63,687 bases of DNA, taken from assembly GCA_947585665.1 (NCBI GenBank), contig CANPXE010000010.1:1-63687 (forward strand), written 5' to 3'. Below the pieces are notes generated by a model. The model made no database searches and was not told the origin of the DNA. It saw only the letters and a list, made by a program, of their open reading frames with translations. Made by a program: the position numbers and the translations under genes. The number at the start of each line of letters is the position of its first letter. Position 1 is the stretch's first letter. Shown in pieces: positions 1 to 8,752 of the stretch. Source of the stretch: an uncultured Bacilli bacterium. GTDB taxonomy: Bacteria; Bacillota_I; Bacilli_A; RF39; UBA660.

Positions 1-100
1 TTTATCATGCAATAATATTTTAAATTGAACTTTTTAATTTTTTTAATGAAAAACTATTGATTTATATTAGCAAGTTTTTCATTTTACCCTATCCTTTACT

Positions 101-271
101 CTAAACATATTCAAAAAGAATTTGTTTAATTAGTTCATCTCTACTTGTGTAGTAAAACAATTGCTGTGGGCTCATGTAACCATACATAACCTTTATTATG
201 TTGTTAGCCAAATTATATCTAGTTTCTAACTCATACAAGTATTTCATTGAATAGTACAAGTCATAATTCAT
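101..271 (-). CDS. Small hypothetical protein, 56 aa
   Basis: This short reverse-strand gene starts at ATG 269-271 and ends at TAG 101-103. It has a strong ribosome binding site, GAAAGGAGGT (reverse of 281-290), and a consensus promoter just upstream. The product is rich in Tyr and Leu, begins MNYDLYYSMKYLYELETR and looks helical. No family is recognised. It is the leftmost gene visible in the island and is divergent from the Lamassu-like pair. The strength of the promoter and RBS makes expression likely. It could be a small regulator or an anti-defence or maintenance peptide; neither is shown by sequence. Confidence 0.6.
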   Translation of the reverse strand: MNYDLYYSMKYLYELETRYNLANNIIKVMYGYMSPQQLFYYTSRDELIKQILFEYV

Positions 272-304
272 AAAGTTTATACCTCCTTTCTATTGAGTAA
301 CCGA

Positions 305-333
305 ATTATAACATGTATATCAGAAACTGTCAA
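305..333 (-). promoter_or_regulatory. Consensus sigma-A promoter for the 56-aa gene
   Basis: On the reverse strand a perfect -35 TTGACA (328-333) and a perfect -10 TATAAT (305-310) are separated by 17 bp. A hairpin-forming sequence (GTGTG...CACAC, about 343-361) lies just upstream and could be an operator or the end of another transcript. The rest of 272-630 shows only the promoter of the downstream plus-strand operon. Confidence 0.75.
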
Positions 334-577
334 AATAAGCTAGTGTGCCCAATGGACACACAACATACAAATAAATTATTTGTCTTATGGAAGAATTGTA
401 TGATAATACCAAGTAGTGCGAGGTAAAAAAGAATCTTGTAGTGAAATAACTTTCTTCGAGAAAAATGTAAATAAAGATAAATTACTAAATAAATTGTCTT
501 TTTTACTATATTTTAAAACCTAAAACTATGATATGCTATTTATTGTATGATGGTGTTCAAATCTTAGGACTAAATAT

Positions 578-605
578 TTGCCTTTTTTGATTAAAAATGT
601 ATAAT
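578..605 (+). promoter_or_regulatory. Probable promoter of the Lamassu-like operon
   Basis: A -10 TATAAT (600-605) is preceded by TTGCCT (578-583) with a 16-bp spacer. A ribosome binding site AAGGAG (617-622) follows 8 nt before the ATG at 631. Confidence 0.5.
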
Positions 606-630
606 ATATGTCAATTAAGGAGATGATGCT

Positions 631-1692
631 ATGGATTTAGAGGAATTATATACTAGTCTTCATCATAATAATTCCGGTTCAATTTCAAAAAATAGATTTG
701 GTTATGAAATGGCAGTTGGAATTGAAAAACTTATTGAAAATTATGATATGTATGATGAATATTGCATAGTATTCGATTATGTATGTGATGTGGAATTTCA
801 TTATAAAAACGATGAAAAATCTACATTACATTTTTATCAAGTAAAAACAAAGGATTCAATTAAGCCTTTTGATGCCACTTATTTAACAGCAAAAGGCAAA
901 AAGAAAAATTCTATAATTGGTACTTTATATAAGCTTTATAATCCTAGTGAAAAATGTGATATAAAATTATATATAGTTGGTAACGTCCCATTTAATGATG
1001 ATGGGAGTATAATCAACAGTGTTAATGGAATGTCATTTTCAAAAATGAGTTCTAAAACAAAAAATAAGATATTAACTCAATTAAAAGACGAAAAAATAAT
1101 TGAAGATGGTGTTGAATTAAATGATTTAACTTATGTTTATAATCCACTGAATATACTTAATTATGATATAACTATGCTTGGCAAATTAATAGCATTTTAT
1201 AATGAAAAAATTGATAAGAATATTGTAAAACCCAAAGTTTTATATTCGAGTATAAAGGATTGTGTTATAGAAAAAGCCAGTTTTGAACAATCTGGAAACT
1301 CTTATGATGAAATATTAAAGAATAAAGGTATAAAAAAAAGTGAGTTTAAAAAGATGCTACTTAATCACAAGCAAAGAAGCAATAACATTATTGAAAAATG
1401 CGTTGTGGAATTAAAAACTGCGAAGAGCAATAATATATCCGATACATTAAAAATAAAAAAAGCTTTAATGGCTATAATTGAGAATAACGATACTGAATCT
1501 AAAAAGATTATGGATTTAATTTCTCAAAATATAGAAGATGCATTGAACAATTTTTCGGGAAATTTAAATGAATTTATAGAGGATTATATAAAAAATAATA
1601 ATTTTGTTTTCTCTGAAGACAATGATTATTATGAAAAGTATGCATATGTTTTGTATCAATATGTGAAAATAATGGAGGTTGCAGATGAATAA
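631..1692 (+). CDS. Cap4-type (DUF4297) dsDNA nuclease domain protein, Lamassu LmuA-like effector
   Basis: The 353-aa protein opens with a DUF4297/Cap4-type PD-(D/E)xK nuclease domain. GSISKNRFGYE (residues about 16-26) matches the family's N-terminal motif, an acidic residue follows at D53, and FYQVKTK (68-74) holds the Q-x-K catalytic signature. The C-terminal 200 residues are helical and resemble the ATPase-interacting part of ABC three-component effectors. In Lamassu systems such effectors degrade DNA when released by the SMC-like partner. The ORF overlaps the ATPase gene by 8 nt, which argues for a coupled two-gene operon. The start at 631 has AAGGAG 8 nt upstream. Nuclease assignment is motif-based; function as antiphage defence is inferred from the pair. 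Confidence 0.75.
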   Translation: MDLEELYTSLHHNNSGSISKNRFGYEMAVGIEKLIENYDMYDEYCIVFDYVCDVEFHYKNDEKSTLHFYQVKTKDSIKPFDATYLTAKGKKKNSIIGTLYKLYNPSEKCDIKLYIVGNVPFNDDGSIINSVNGMSFSKMSSKTKNKILTQLKDEKIIEDGVELNDLTYVYNPLNILNYDITMLGKLIAFYNEKIDKNIVKPKVLYSSIKDCVIEKASFEQSGNSYDEILKNKGIKKSEFKKMLLNHKQRSNNIIEKCVVELKTAKSNNISDTLKIKKALMAIIENNDTESKKIMDLISQNIEDALNNFSGNLNEFIEDYIKNNNFVFSEDNDYYEKYAYVLYQYVKIMEVADE

Positions 1693-3391
1693 GTTGATTG
1701 TAAAAAAATTATATATATTTGATTTAAAAGATAAAAAAGCTTATTATACAGAATTTTTAGATGGTATTAATGTAATTACGTCTGATGAAGAAAATGGAAA
1801 TAATGTAGGAAAATCTTTAATTATGAAAAGCATATATCATTCCTTAGGAGCAGACTGTTTTTTTGCTGAGAGATTTGATTTAAATAGTAAAACTTTTGTT
1901 TTAAACTTTTTGGTTAATACAAAAGAATATTACATAGTGCGATTTAAAGGATTGTTTAAAATATATGACAATGAATATAATTTATTGTTTGAGACATCAA
2001 CACGCAAAGAATTATCGAATAAATTAAAAGATATATTTGACTTTTATGTTGAATTACCAAATAAACAAACTGATGAATTGGAGATTACTCCTCCTGTGTT
2101 TATGTATCTATTAAATTATATAGATCAAGATAGAATGGAGGGTTCTAAATTTGCTTCCTTCAAAAATTTAGAGCAGTATTCAAATTTTAAAGAGCGAGTT
2201 TTGTATAACTATTTTGGAATATATAATAGAGAGTATTATGATTTGGAAAAGAGCATTAGTAATCTAGAAAAGAGCATTTCAAATGAAAAAAAAGAAAAAG
2301 AATTAATTGAATCTATGTTAAAGAAGGTTGACTGTGAAATTGGTAATTACAGTTATTCAGGTAATGATTTGTCTTTAGAGTCAGAAATAGAATTAACAAA
2401 AAATGAATATGTTGATATTGTGGAAAAATTAAATGAATCTAAGATAAAAATAATTAATTTAAAAAACAATAAAGCAGAATTAGAAATGTTAATAAATAGT
2501 ATTAATAAAAACATAAAATATAATGATGGCATTTTGAAAAAATTCAAAAATCATAAATGTCCTGTTTGTGATTCTGATGTTGATAACTTTGACTTTAGAT
2601 ATAGACAATATGATAGAAATGAGGATTATCTATTTCTAAATCAAAGTATCGAATTAGATTTAGAGAAAATTATAGAAGAATTAGAAAAGGAAAGAAAATA
2701 TTATAATTCAATATCAAATATGTTGAGTGAATATAATAAAAAAATTAGTAATATTAATAAGAATATTGATAGTGTAATTAAACATAAAGGTTATATCGAA
2801 ATGAGAGACAAATTAGTTGTGGATTTAAATGATAAACAACAAAGTATTTTAGATTTAGAAATAAAGTTATCTGGAGAAAAAAAGAAGTTTAAGAAATATC
2901 AAGAATTAAAGAAGGAAGTTAAACAAAAATATGTCACATCTATAATTCAATATACTAAGAAACTTAATCTAGCGGAAATAGAGATTGATAAAATTAAAGA
3001 TATAAGTAGTAGTTTTACTGGAAGCGGTAGCAATGTCCCTATAACAACAATAGTATGGTATTTAACTTTATTAAAAATAAAAGAGGAGTTTAATCCTAAT
3101 GGAATAATTTTACCACTTGTTCTTGATAGCCCAAACAATAGAGAGTTATCCAAAATGGCTAGAAAGGAGTTATTTAATTTTATTTTTGATAATTATAATG
3201 AAAATTCACAACTTATCGTTTCAACATTAGGATTTAAACCAAGTGATTATGTAACTAATAAATCATTTAATATTATAGAATTGAAAAACGATGCATACTC
3301 TTTATTGAATAGTTCTGATTATCAAAAATATATAGGAGATTATAAAAAAATCATGAATATTGACTCTACTGATACAATAAAAGAAGATTAA
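1685..3391 (+). CDS. SMC/Rad50-like ATPase (DUF2326 type), Lamassu LmuB-like
   Basis: The 568-aa protein has a Walker A motif GNNVGKS (residues 38-44), long central coiled coils, and a CPVC pair (C292, C295) like a Rad50 zinc hook. An ABC signature-like GSGSN (about 446-450) and a Walker B LPLVLDSP (Asp 481) follow. This is the layout of short SMC-like ATPases in Lamassu/ABC three-component systems, where the ATPase senses foreign or abnormal DNA and controls the nuclease effector. GGAGG at 1674-1678 supports ATG 1685 rather than the TTG at 1679. The gene overlaps the nuclease gene upstream. No middle component (LmuC) is present, so this is a two-gene version. Confidence 0.75.
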   Translation: MNKLIVKKLYIFDLKDKKAYYTEFLDGINVITSDEENGNNVGKSLIMKSIYHSLGADCFFAERFDLNSKTFVLNFLVNTKEYYIVRFKGLFKIYDNEYNLLFETSTRKELSNKLKDIFDFYVELPNKQTDELEITPPVFMYLLNYIDQDRMEGSKFASFKNLEQYSNFKERVLYNYFGIYNREYYDLEKSISNLEKSISNEKKEKELIESMLKKVDCEIGNYSYSGNDLSLESEIELTKNEYVDIVEKLNESKIKIINLKNNKAELEMLINSINKNIKYNDGILKKFKNHKCPVCDSDVDNFDFRYRQYDRNEDYLFLNQSIELDLEKIIEELEKERKYYNSISNMLSEYNKKISNINKNIDSVIKHKGYIEMRDKLVVDLNDKQQSILDLEIKLSGEKKKFKKYQELKKEVKQKYVTSIIQYTKKLNLAEIEIDKIKDISSSFTGSGSNVPITTIVWYLTLLKIKEEFNPNGIILPLVLDSPNNRELSKMARKELFNFIFDNYNENSQLIVSTLGFKPSDYVTNKSFNIIELKNDAYSLLNSSDYQKYIGDYKKIMNIDSTDTIKED

Positions 3392-3416
3392 TTTTCGAAT
3401 TTTAATCTTCTTTTTC
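3381..3416. terminator. Bidirectional terminator between convergent genes
   Basis: An 11-bp stem (AAGAAGATTAA paired with TTAATCTTCTT) around a TTTTCGAA-type loop, with A-runs on one side and T-runs on the other, sits between the ATPase gene and the convergent methyltransferase gene. Confidence 0.8.
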
Positions 3417-4646
3417 TATTATTTTTTCTAATTCTATTCCAATTTTTTCAATTACACCAACTACAAGAGCGTTTCCCATCATAAAGTTCCTTTTTTTATC
3501 AGACATTCCTGTATTTGTCCAATTATCTGGGAAACCATTAATCCTTTCACACTCTATAGGGGTTAATAATCTTATTTTTTTAGTCTTATAGTCTTCGACA
3601 ATATGAGTGGTTCTACTTATTCCACCTTCACTAGTTAACATTGTTCGAGCAGGTGCCTCTAAATTATCTGGACAAGGCATAGATCCTTCCGCATAGAAAT
3701 ATTCTTCACCATTAGGTTTAGTTCTAGGAATTCGCTTATTACCTTTTAAATATTGAAACTTTTTATATTCATCATCACTTAAAAAGAATTTTTCATCGAC
3801 TTCTTCATGTTGGATTATTTTTTTTAATGGATAAATATCATTACAATCTGAAACTACTTTTGAAGTGTAAATTTTTCCATTAATCATGATACCAGCATTA
3901 TAAAATTGTGCTTTAAATTTATCACTAACTTCTACTAAATCTTTGAATGAATCTTTTGATAAATTGGCAGTGTTAAATTCTAATTCTTCATCTTTAATTG
4001 GAAATTGTTTAACAAACATACCATCTTTAAAGATTATATCTTTTGGATTGCTTTTTGAAAGGAATTTATAATATTCAGTAGATTTGTGATAAGCAAATAT
4101 GAATACTCTTCTTCTTTTCTGTGGTAATCCATATTCTCCAGCATTAATAACTCTCCATTGAACGCCATATCCACTATCCATAAAACTTCTTAGGATAATA
4201 CCAAAATCTCTTCCTCTTTGTTTTGCAGGAGATAATAGCAACCTATCTACATTTTCTAATAAAACAAATGGTGGTTTCTTTGCTTTTAATACGTCATTGA
4301 TAGCCCACCATAAAACTCCTTTTTTACCTTCAATTCCTTTACTATTTGAAAGTGTTTGAGCAACAGAGTAATCTTGACATGGAAAACCGCCGACTAAAAG
4401 TGTATGGTTTGGGATTTTTTTCTTATCAACTTGGAAGATATCAACATTACTTGCGTCCTTTTCTCCAAATCTTTTAACATAACATTCAAAAGCTTCTTGT
4501 GTTTTTGTTGCAGGTTCCCATTGATTGGCCCATAAAAACTTCCAATTACCATTTTCTTTTACTTTATCTTTGACGAGTTCAACTTTATTTAACCCACATC
4601 TAAATCCACCAACCCCAGCAAATAACTCTACGACAGTTTTTTCCAT
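3402..4646 (-). CDS. DNA (cytosine-5-)-methyltransferase, probable GATC-type modification enzyme
   Basis: The 414-aa enzyme shows the C5-methyltransferase motifs in order: SAM-binding ELFAGVGGFRCG (residues 7-18), catalytic GGFPCQDYS (Cys90), ENVDRLL (motif VI), GLPQKRRRVFIFA (motif VIII) and C-terminal GNALVVGV (motif X). It transfers methyl groups from SAM to cytosine C5. Its divergent neighbour is a Sau3AI/MutH-type nuclease, so by analogy with M.Sau3AI the target is probably GATC; the target-recognition region (about 230-330) cannot be read for specificity by eye. ACCTCCT (reverse RBS, 4654-4660) lies 7 nt from the start. Its role is to protect self DNA from the nuclease, and possibly to mark DNA for the ParB-like and helicase partners. 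Confidence 0.9.
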   Translation of the reverse strand: MEKTVVELFAGVGGFRCGLNKVELVKDKVKENGNWKFLWANQWEPATKTQEAFECYVKRFGEKDASNVDIFQVDKKKIPNHTLLVGGFPCQDYSVAQTLSNSKGIEGKKGVLWWAINDVLKAKKPPFVLLENVDRLLLSPAKQRGRDFGIILRSFMDSGYGVQWRVINAGEYGLPQKRRRVFIFAYHKSTEYYKFLSKSNPKDIIFKDGMFVKQFPIKDEELEFNTANLSKDSFKDLVEVSDKFKAQFYNAGIMINGKIYTSKVVSDCNDIYPLKKIIQHEEVDEKFFLSDDEYKKFQYLKGNKRIPRTKPNGEEYFYAEGSMPCPDNLEAPARTMLTSEGGISRTTHIVEDYKTKKIRLLTPIECERINGFPDNWTNTGMSDKKRNFMMGNALVVGVIEKIGIELEKIIEKED

Positions 4647-4678
4647 GCTATATACCTCCTGACATTGTTTAAATTAAC

Positions 4679-4700
4679 CAAATATATTATAATATATTTG
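4679..4700. promoter_or_regulatory. Perfect 22-bp palindrome in the divergent methyltransferase/nuclease promoter region
   Basis: The sequence CAAATATATTA followed by its exact reverse complement TAATATATTTG forms a perfect palindrome between the divergent starts at 4646 and 4817. GATC sites lie at 4709-4712 and 4799-4802; the second directly abuts the nuclease RBS (GAAAGGAG, from 4803). The palindrome could be an operator, and the GATC sites could make expression sensitive to methylation by the adjacent enzyme. No controller (C) gene is present between the two genes. The regulatory role is inferred. Confidence 0.5.
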
Positions 4701-4816
4701 ATTGGAGAGATCAATGTTTAACTTATATTATTATACAATATTGGATAAAAAATTTAACCTCATACTTATATTTTAAACCAATCTCTAAATTAAAACAAGA
4801 TCGAAAGGAGAATAAA

Positions 4817-7800
4817 ATGGAAAAAATATCAAGTGGAAGAAATTATTCAAGGGATGAAATTGAGTTAATTTCTAAAAGTGCAATTGGTAAAACTTTAAAA
4901 GAAATTAAAAATGTTTCATTATATTCTTTCGAAGATAAGGAAAATTCTAATAAAGGCGGATTTGGGCAGCTTATTGAAAATTACTTATTTGGGATTGAAA
5001 ATAATTCGGATTCTTCGCCTGATTTTTTATCTGCAGGTATAGAATTAAAAGTTACACCATATAAAATTAACCAAAATAAAACATTGTCTGCGAAAGAAAG
5101 ATTAGTTTTAAATATAATCGATTATATGAATGAATATAAAAATACATTTGAAACTAGTAATTTTTGGCATAAAAATAAAGAAATTCAAATCTTATGGTAC
5201 TTGTGGGAAAGGGATAAGTCTAGAGATGATTTAAAAGTTACTCACGAATTATTATTTTCATTTCCTGAAGAAGATTTAAAAATAATTAAAAAAGATTGGG
5301 AAGATATTATAGAAAAAATTAAAAACGGTCAAGCACATGAACTTTCAGAGGCTGACACAATGTATTTGGGTGCTTGCACAAAAGGTGAAAATAGTTCTTC
5401 ATTAAGAGAACAACCATTTTCTAATATAAAAGCAATGCAAAGGGCTTTTTGCTTAAAAACTTCTTATATGACACAACTTGTTAGGAAATATATTGGTAAT
5501 TATGATAATATTGAATCAATTTTAAAAAATACTGAAGAGTCATTTGACGATTATATAAGTAATGTTGTTTCTAAATATAAAGGTAAAACTACTAAAGAAC
5601 TTATGTCAATATTTGAGATAAATTCAGATGCAAAAAACATAAATAATATGATTATTTGCAAAATGTTTAATATAAATAGTGATTTAAGAAATACTGATGA
5701 ATTCCTTAAGGCCAATATCATTCCAAAAACTATAAGAGTGGAGGAAGATGGAAGAATAAAAGAATCAATGTCGTTTCCTGCATTTAAATTTAAAGATATA
5801 GTAATGCAAAGTTGGAATAGTTCAGATTTAAAAGTTGAATTAGAATCAACAAAATATATGTTCTTTATTTTTAGAAATGTAAATGATAGTTATACATTTG
5901 AAGGAATTAAATTGTGGAATATGCCGGAGCTTATACTGGAAAGTGACATAAGAAAAATGTGGTGTAGGACAAAAGCTGTTTTAATGTCTGGGAACATTGT
6001 AAAGGAAATTGATGAAAGAGGAAATAGAGTAACTAATTTTCCAGGAATGAAAGATTCAAAATATATGCATGTTAGACCTCATGCTAGAGATGCTAGTGAT
6101 ACTTTTGAACTACCTGTTCCTGATAGATTAACAGGTGCTAGTGAGTATACTAAACAATGTTTTTGGATAAATTCTAGTTATTTAGAAAGAATCATTGATG
6201 GTAGTGATGATTTGTCAAATGCTGAAATTGATTTAAGTAATAATTTAACTGATTATGGAATTAAGGAAAATGATAGTATTTTTGAAATTCATGAAGAAAG
6301 TGGCATTTATGACAGTAATAGTGACATTTCAAAAATAGATTATTCAAGATTTAATATTTTTGAGTTATATGAATATGATATTTCAATGACCATTATTTCA
6401 AAGCTTGCAGATTTAAGAATATCGCCATATGAAATATATTTAAATGGCATTAATTCATTAGAAGAAGTTGATATTTCATTTAATAAAAAGAATAATATAG
6501 TAAATGCAGTAAATAAGATGATTAATTCTAATGATTATAATAGAAGTATTATGGAACTCAATTATCAAGGTATTTCTTTATCAAAGTGTTTACAATATAA
6601 AGAACATAATTTGAATATACCATTTCTTCTTTTATCAACTGATGCACAGTTATTGAAATATAACATAAAATCAGCTATGCATAAAAGAATTATAGAAGCA
6701 ATAAATAATAATGATATTGTTATAGAAGAATCATATAACAATAATAAAGCTAGTGTTATATTAGAAAAGGAATTAAAAAAGTATGATGACGACAATCCTA
6801 TAAGCAAATATTTTTTAATGAAACGTATGGAAAAAGTTAATGGATACAACATAGATAATTTTGCAGATGATTTTAATGTTTTATATAATCTTGGAAAAGT
6901 TGGCATCAACAATTTTGGTGTTTATTATAAAAAAAATAACATAAAGGAATATATAGAAAAAAATTATGATAATAAAATTGCTAATATTTTACTAAATCGA
7001 TTAGATGGGCTAACTCTTGAAGAAATTGGTGTAAAAAATAATATAACTAGAGAAAGAGTTAGACAAATATGTAAAAATCAATTTGATAAAATACTATTAT
7101 TAGATTATTATGAGGATAAATATTCTGAAATATTTAAAAAATATGATTGGACAAAAGATATTTTTTGCGAACTGTTAAATTTGAAACCTTATGTGTATGA
7201 ATATCTAAGCATGAAATATGATAAAGGCCAAGAAAATGTTAATGGTATTTTATTTGATAGTGAAGTTGACGAAAGCATAAAAAATAAATATAAAACTTTA
7301 AAAAAAGTATCAGTAAATAGTGATGGTTTAATTATTAATAATGCAAATGATGTTTTGCTTGAAATCTTAAAAGAGAATCAAGACAGACAGTTAACATCTA
7401 CAGAATTATTAGAACTATATAATAAACGATTAAGCGAATATAGTGAATTGAAATTGGCACAGTTAGATGAGAGAACGTTAAGTGCTAGAATTGCCAGAAT
7501 GGAAAATACTATAATGGGGTTTCATCAGACAATAAGATATTATGACTATTCAAAAATTTCAAAAGAAAATGTAGAAGCTTTAGAAAATCTTTTAAATTTA
7601 GATGATGGTTTTTATTCAACAGATTATTTGTTTGAAAACAATAAATCCTTTATGAAAGAGATAAATATTTTTGATTGTTATGAACTCCATAATTTATTAA
7701 AATACAAAATAGATGATGATGAAAATAATGTATATTTTATAAGGATGCCAAACTTTCTTGTTGGGTATGATGAGAAGGACAAGTTCATAGTCGATAAAAT

Positions 7801-8752
7801 TAATGAATATGCGCCAATTTCTTTAGAAGATTTCGTTGATATGCTTCATGACGATTATGGGCATTATAAACCAACCATGTTCACCTATATTAGTCAGAAT
7901 ATGTCTGCATATTTAAATGGTGATATCCTAGAGGCAACAACCTATTTAATTGATAGTGATATAAGACATAAACTTATAAACAATTTGCATGATAATATTT
8001 ATAGTACCAAGTTTATTAAAAATTTATTTGTTGAATTTGGTATAGATATTTCTAAAAATGTGTTTACTAGGACAAATTTTGATTCTCTAGGTTATTGTTT
8101 TAGAAATGGATATATAATCAAAAAAGAATATGGAAGTATTAATAAATATTTAGAAATTAAATCAAATCAAAGTAATATAATACGAATTGATAGTGATTTA
8201 CTAAAATGTGGTACGATTTATAATGCGATTAATGATTATTGTAAAAGCTATAACATTTTTAAAGTTAACAATGGATTGTATATTACTAAAGCGAAAATGA
8301 ATGAGAAGGGTATCAATAAATTGACAATAAATGGTATCATTAAAGAGATGAAAGAACAATTCAGCGATACGATTTATTTTAGCGTAGAAAATATCAAAAA
8401 GAAAATCAATATTCAAAATATTATTGATTTAGGATTTGATGATGAATTTATTGAAAATATAATTTTTTATAATGATGATATATCAACTTTAAGGATTAAT
8501 AATCATAAGTTATTTACATTTTTAAAGAAGAAATTAAGTATCCAACAATTCATTGAAGATGAAATGGAAAAGTATAGGAGCATATCAATAAGTGATTTTG
8601 TAAATAACATAAATGAAGAATATTCTATAGATTTGACATATGATATCGTCAAAGGATATTTATATGGTTTGTCAAATATTTACTATAGTTCAATTCTTGA
8701 TAAACTATATATAGATAAAGAAGATTATTATAAGGAGATTTATGATGAATGA
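4817..8752 (+). CDS. Sau3AI/MutH-type restriction endonuclease fused to a long tail with a sigma-region-4-like HTH
   Basis: The 1311-aa protein begins with a MutH/Sau3AI nuclease domain: KGGFGQLIE (Glu54), PDF (Asp69) and GIELKVTP (Glu76, Lys78) match the E...D-x6-E-x-K active site of MutH. Residues about 305-455 resemble the second, DNA-binding half of Sau3AI. Sau3AI itself is about 490 aa, so some 800 residues are extra. They include TLEEIGVKNNITRERVRQI (about 733-751), close to sigma-70 region 4.2, and several predicted winged-helix-like segments (about 820-890, 960-1010, 1170-1311). The enzyme should cut unmethylated GATC. The tail may add DNA scanning or partner docking. RBS GAAAGGAG precedes ATG 4817, and the 3' end overlaps the ParB-like gene. 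The stop is TGA. Confidence 0.85.
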   Translation: MEKISSGRNYSRDEIELISKSAIGKTLKEIKNVSLYSFEDKENSNKGGFGQLIENYLFGIENNSDSSPDFLSAGIELKVTPYKINQNKTLSAKERLVLNIIDYMNEYKNTFETSNFWHKNKEIQILWYLWERDKSRDDLKVTHELLFSFPEEDLKIIKKDWEDIIEKIKNGQAHELSEADTMYLGACTKGENSSSLREQPFSNIKAMQRAFCLKTSYMTQLVRKYIGNYDNIESILKNTEESFDDYISNVVSKYKGKTTKELMSIFEINSDAKNINNMIICKMFNINSDLRNTDEFLKANIIPKTIRVEEDGRIKESMSFPAFKFKDIVMQSWNSSDLKVELESTKYMFFIFRNVNDSYTFEGIKLWNMPELILESDIRKMWCRTKAVLMSGNIVKEIDERGNRVTNFPGMKDSKYMHVRPHARDASDTFELPVPDRLTGASEYTKQCFWINSSYLERIIDGSDDLSNAEIDLSNNLTDYGIKENDSIFEIHEESGIYDSNSDISKIDYSRFNIFELYEYDISMTIISKLADLRISPYEIYLNGINSLEEVDISFNKKNNIVNAVNKMINSNDYNRSIMELNYQGISLSKCLQYKEHNLNIPFLLLSTDAQLLKYNIKSAMHKRIIEAINNNDIVIEESYNNNKASVILEKELKKYDDDNPISKYFLMKRMEKVNGYNIDNFADDFNVLYNLGKVGINNFGVYYKKNNIKEYIEKNYDNKIANILLNRLDGLTLEEIGVKNNITRERVRQICKNQFDKILLLDYYEDKYSEIFKKYDWTKDIFCELLNLKPYVYEYLSMKYDKGQENVNGILFDSEVDESIKNKYKTLKKVSVNSDGLIINNANDVLLEILKENQDRQLTSTELLELYNKRLSEYSELKLAQLDERTLSARIARMENTIMGFHQTIRYYDYSKISKENVEALENLLNLDDGFYSTDYLFENNKSFMKEINIFDCYELHNLLKYKIDDDENNVYFIRMPNFLVGYDEKDKFIVDKINEYAPISLEDFVDMLHDDYGHYKPTMFTYISQNMSAYLNGDILEATTYLIDSDIRHKLINNLHDNIYSTKFIKNLFVEFGIDISKNVFTRTNFDSLGYCFRNGYIIKKEYGSINKYLEIKSNQSNIIRIDSDLLKCGTIYNAINDYCKSYNIFKVNNGLYITKAKMNEKGINKLTINGIIKEMKEQFSDTIYFSVENIKKKINIQNIIDLGFDDEFIENIIFYNDDISTLRINNHKLFTFLKKKLSIQQFIEDEMEKYRSISISDFVNNINEEYSIDLTYDIVKGYLYGLSNIYYSSILDKLYIDKEDYYKEIYDE

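Noticed and set aside
1..100. Left attachment site or amidase 5' half at the window start
   Set aside because: No sequence resembling an amidase N-terminal half or the junction at 17437-17460 was found in the first 630 bases.
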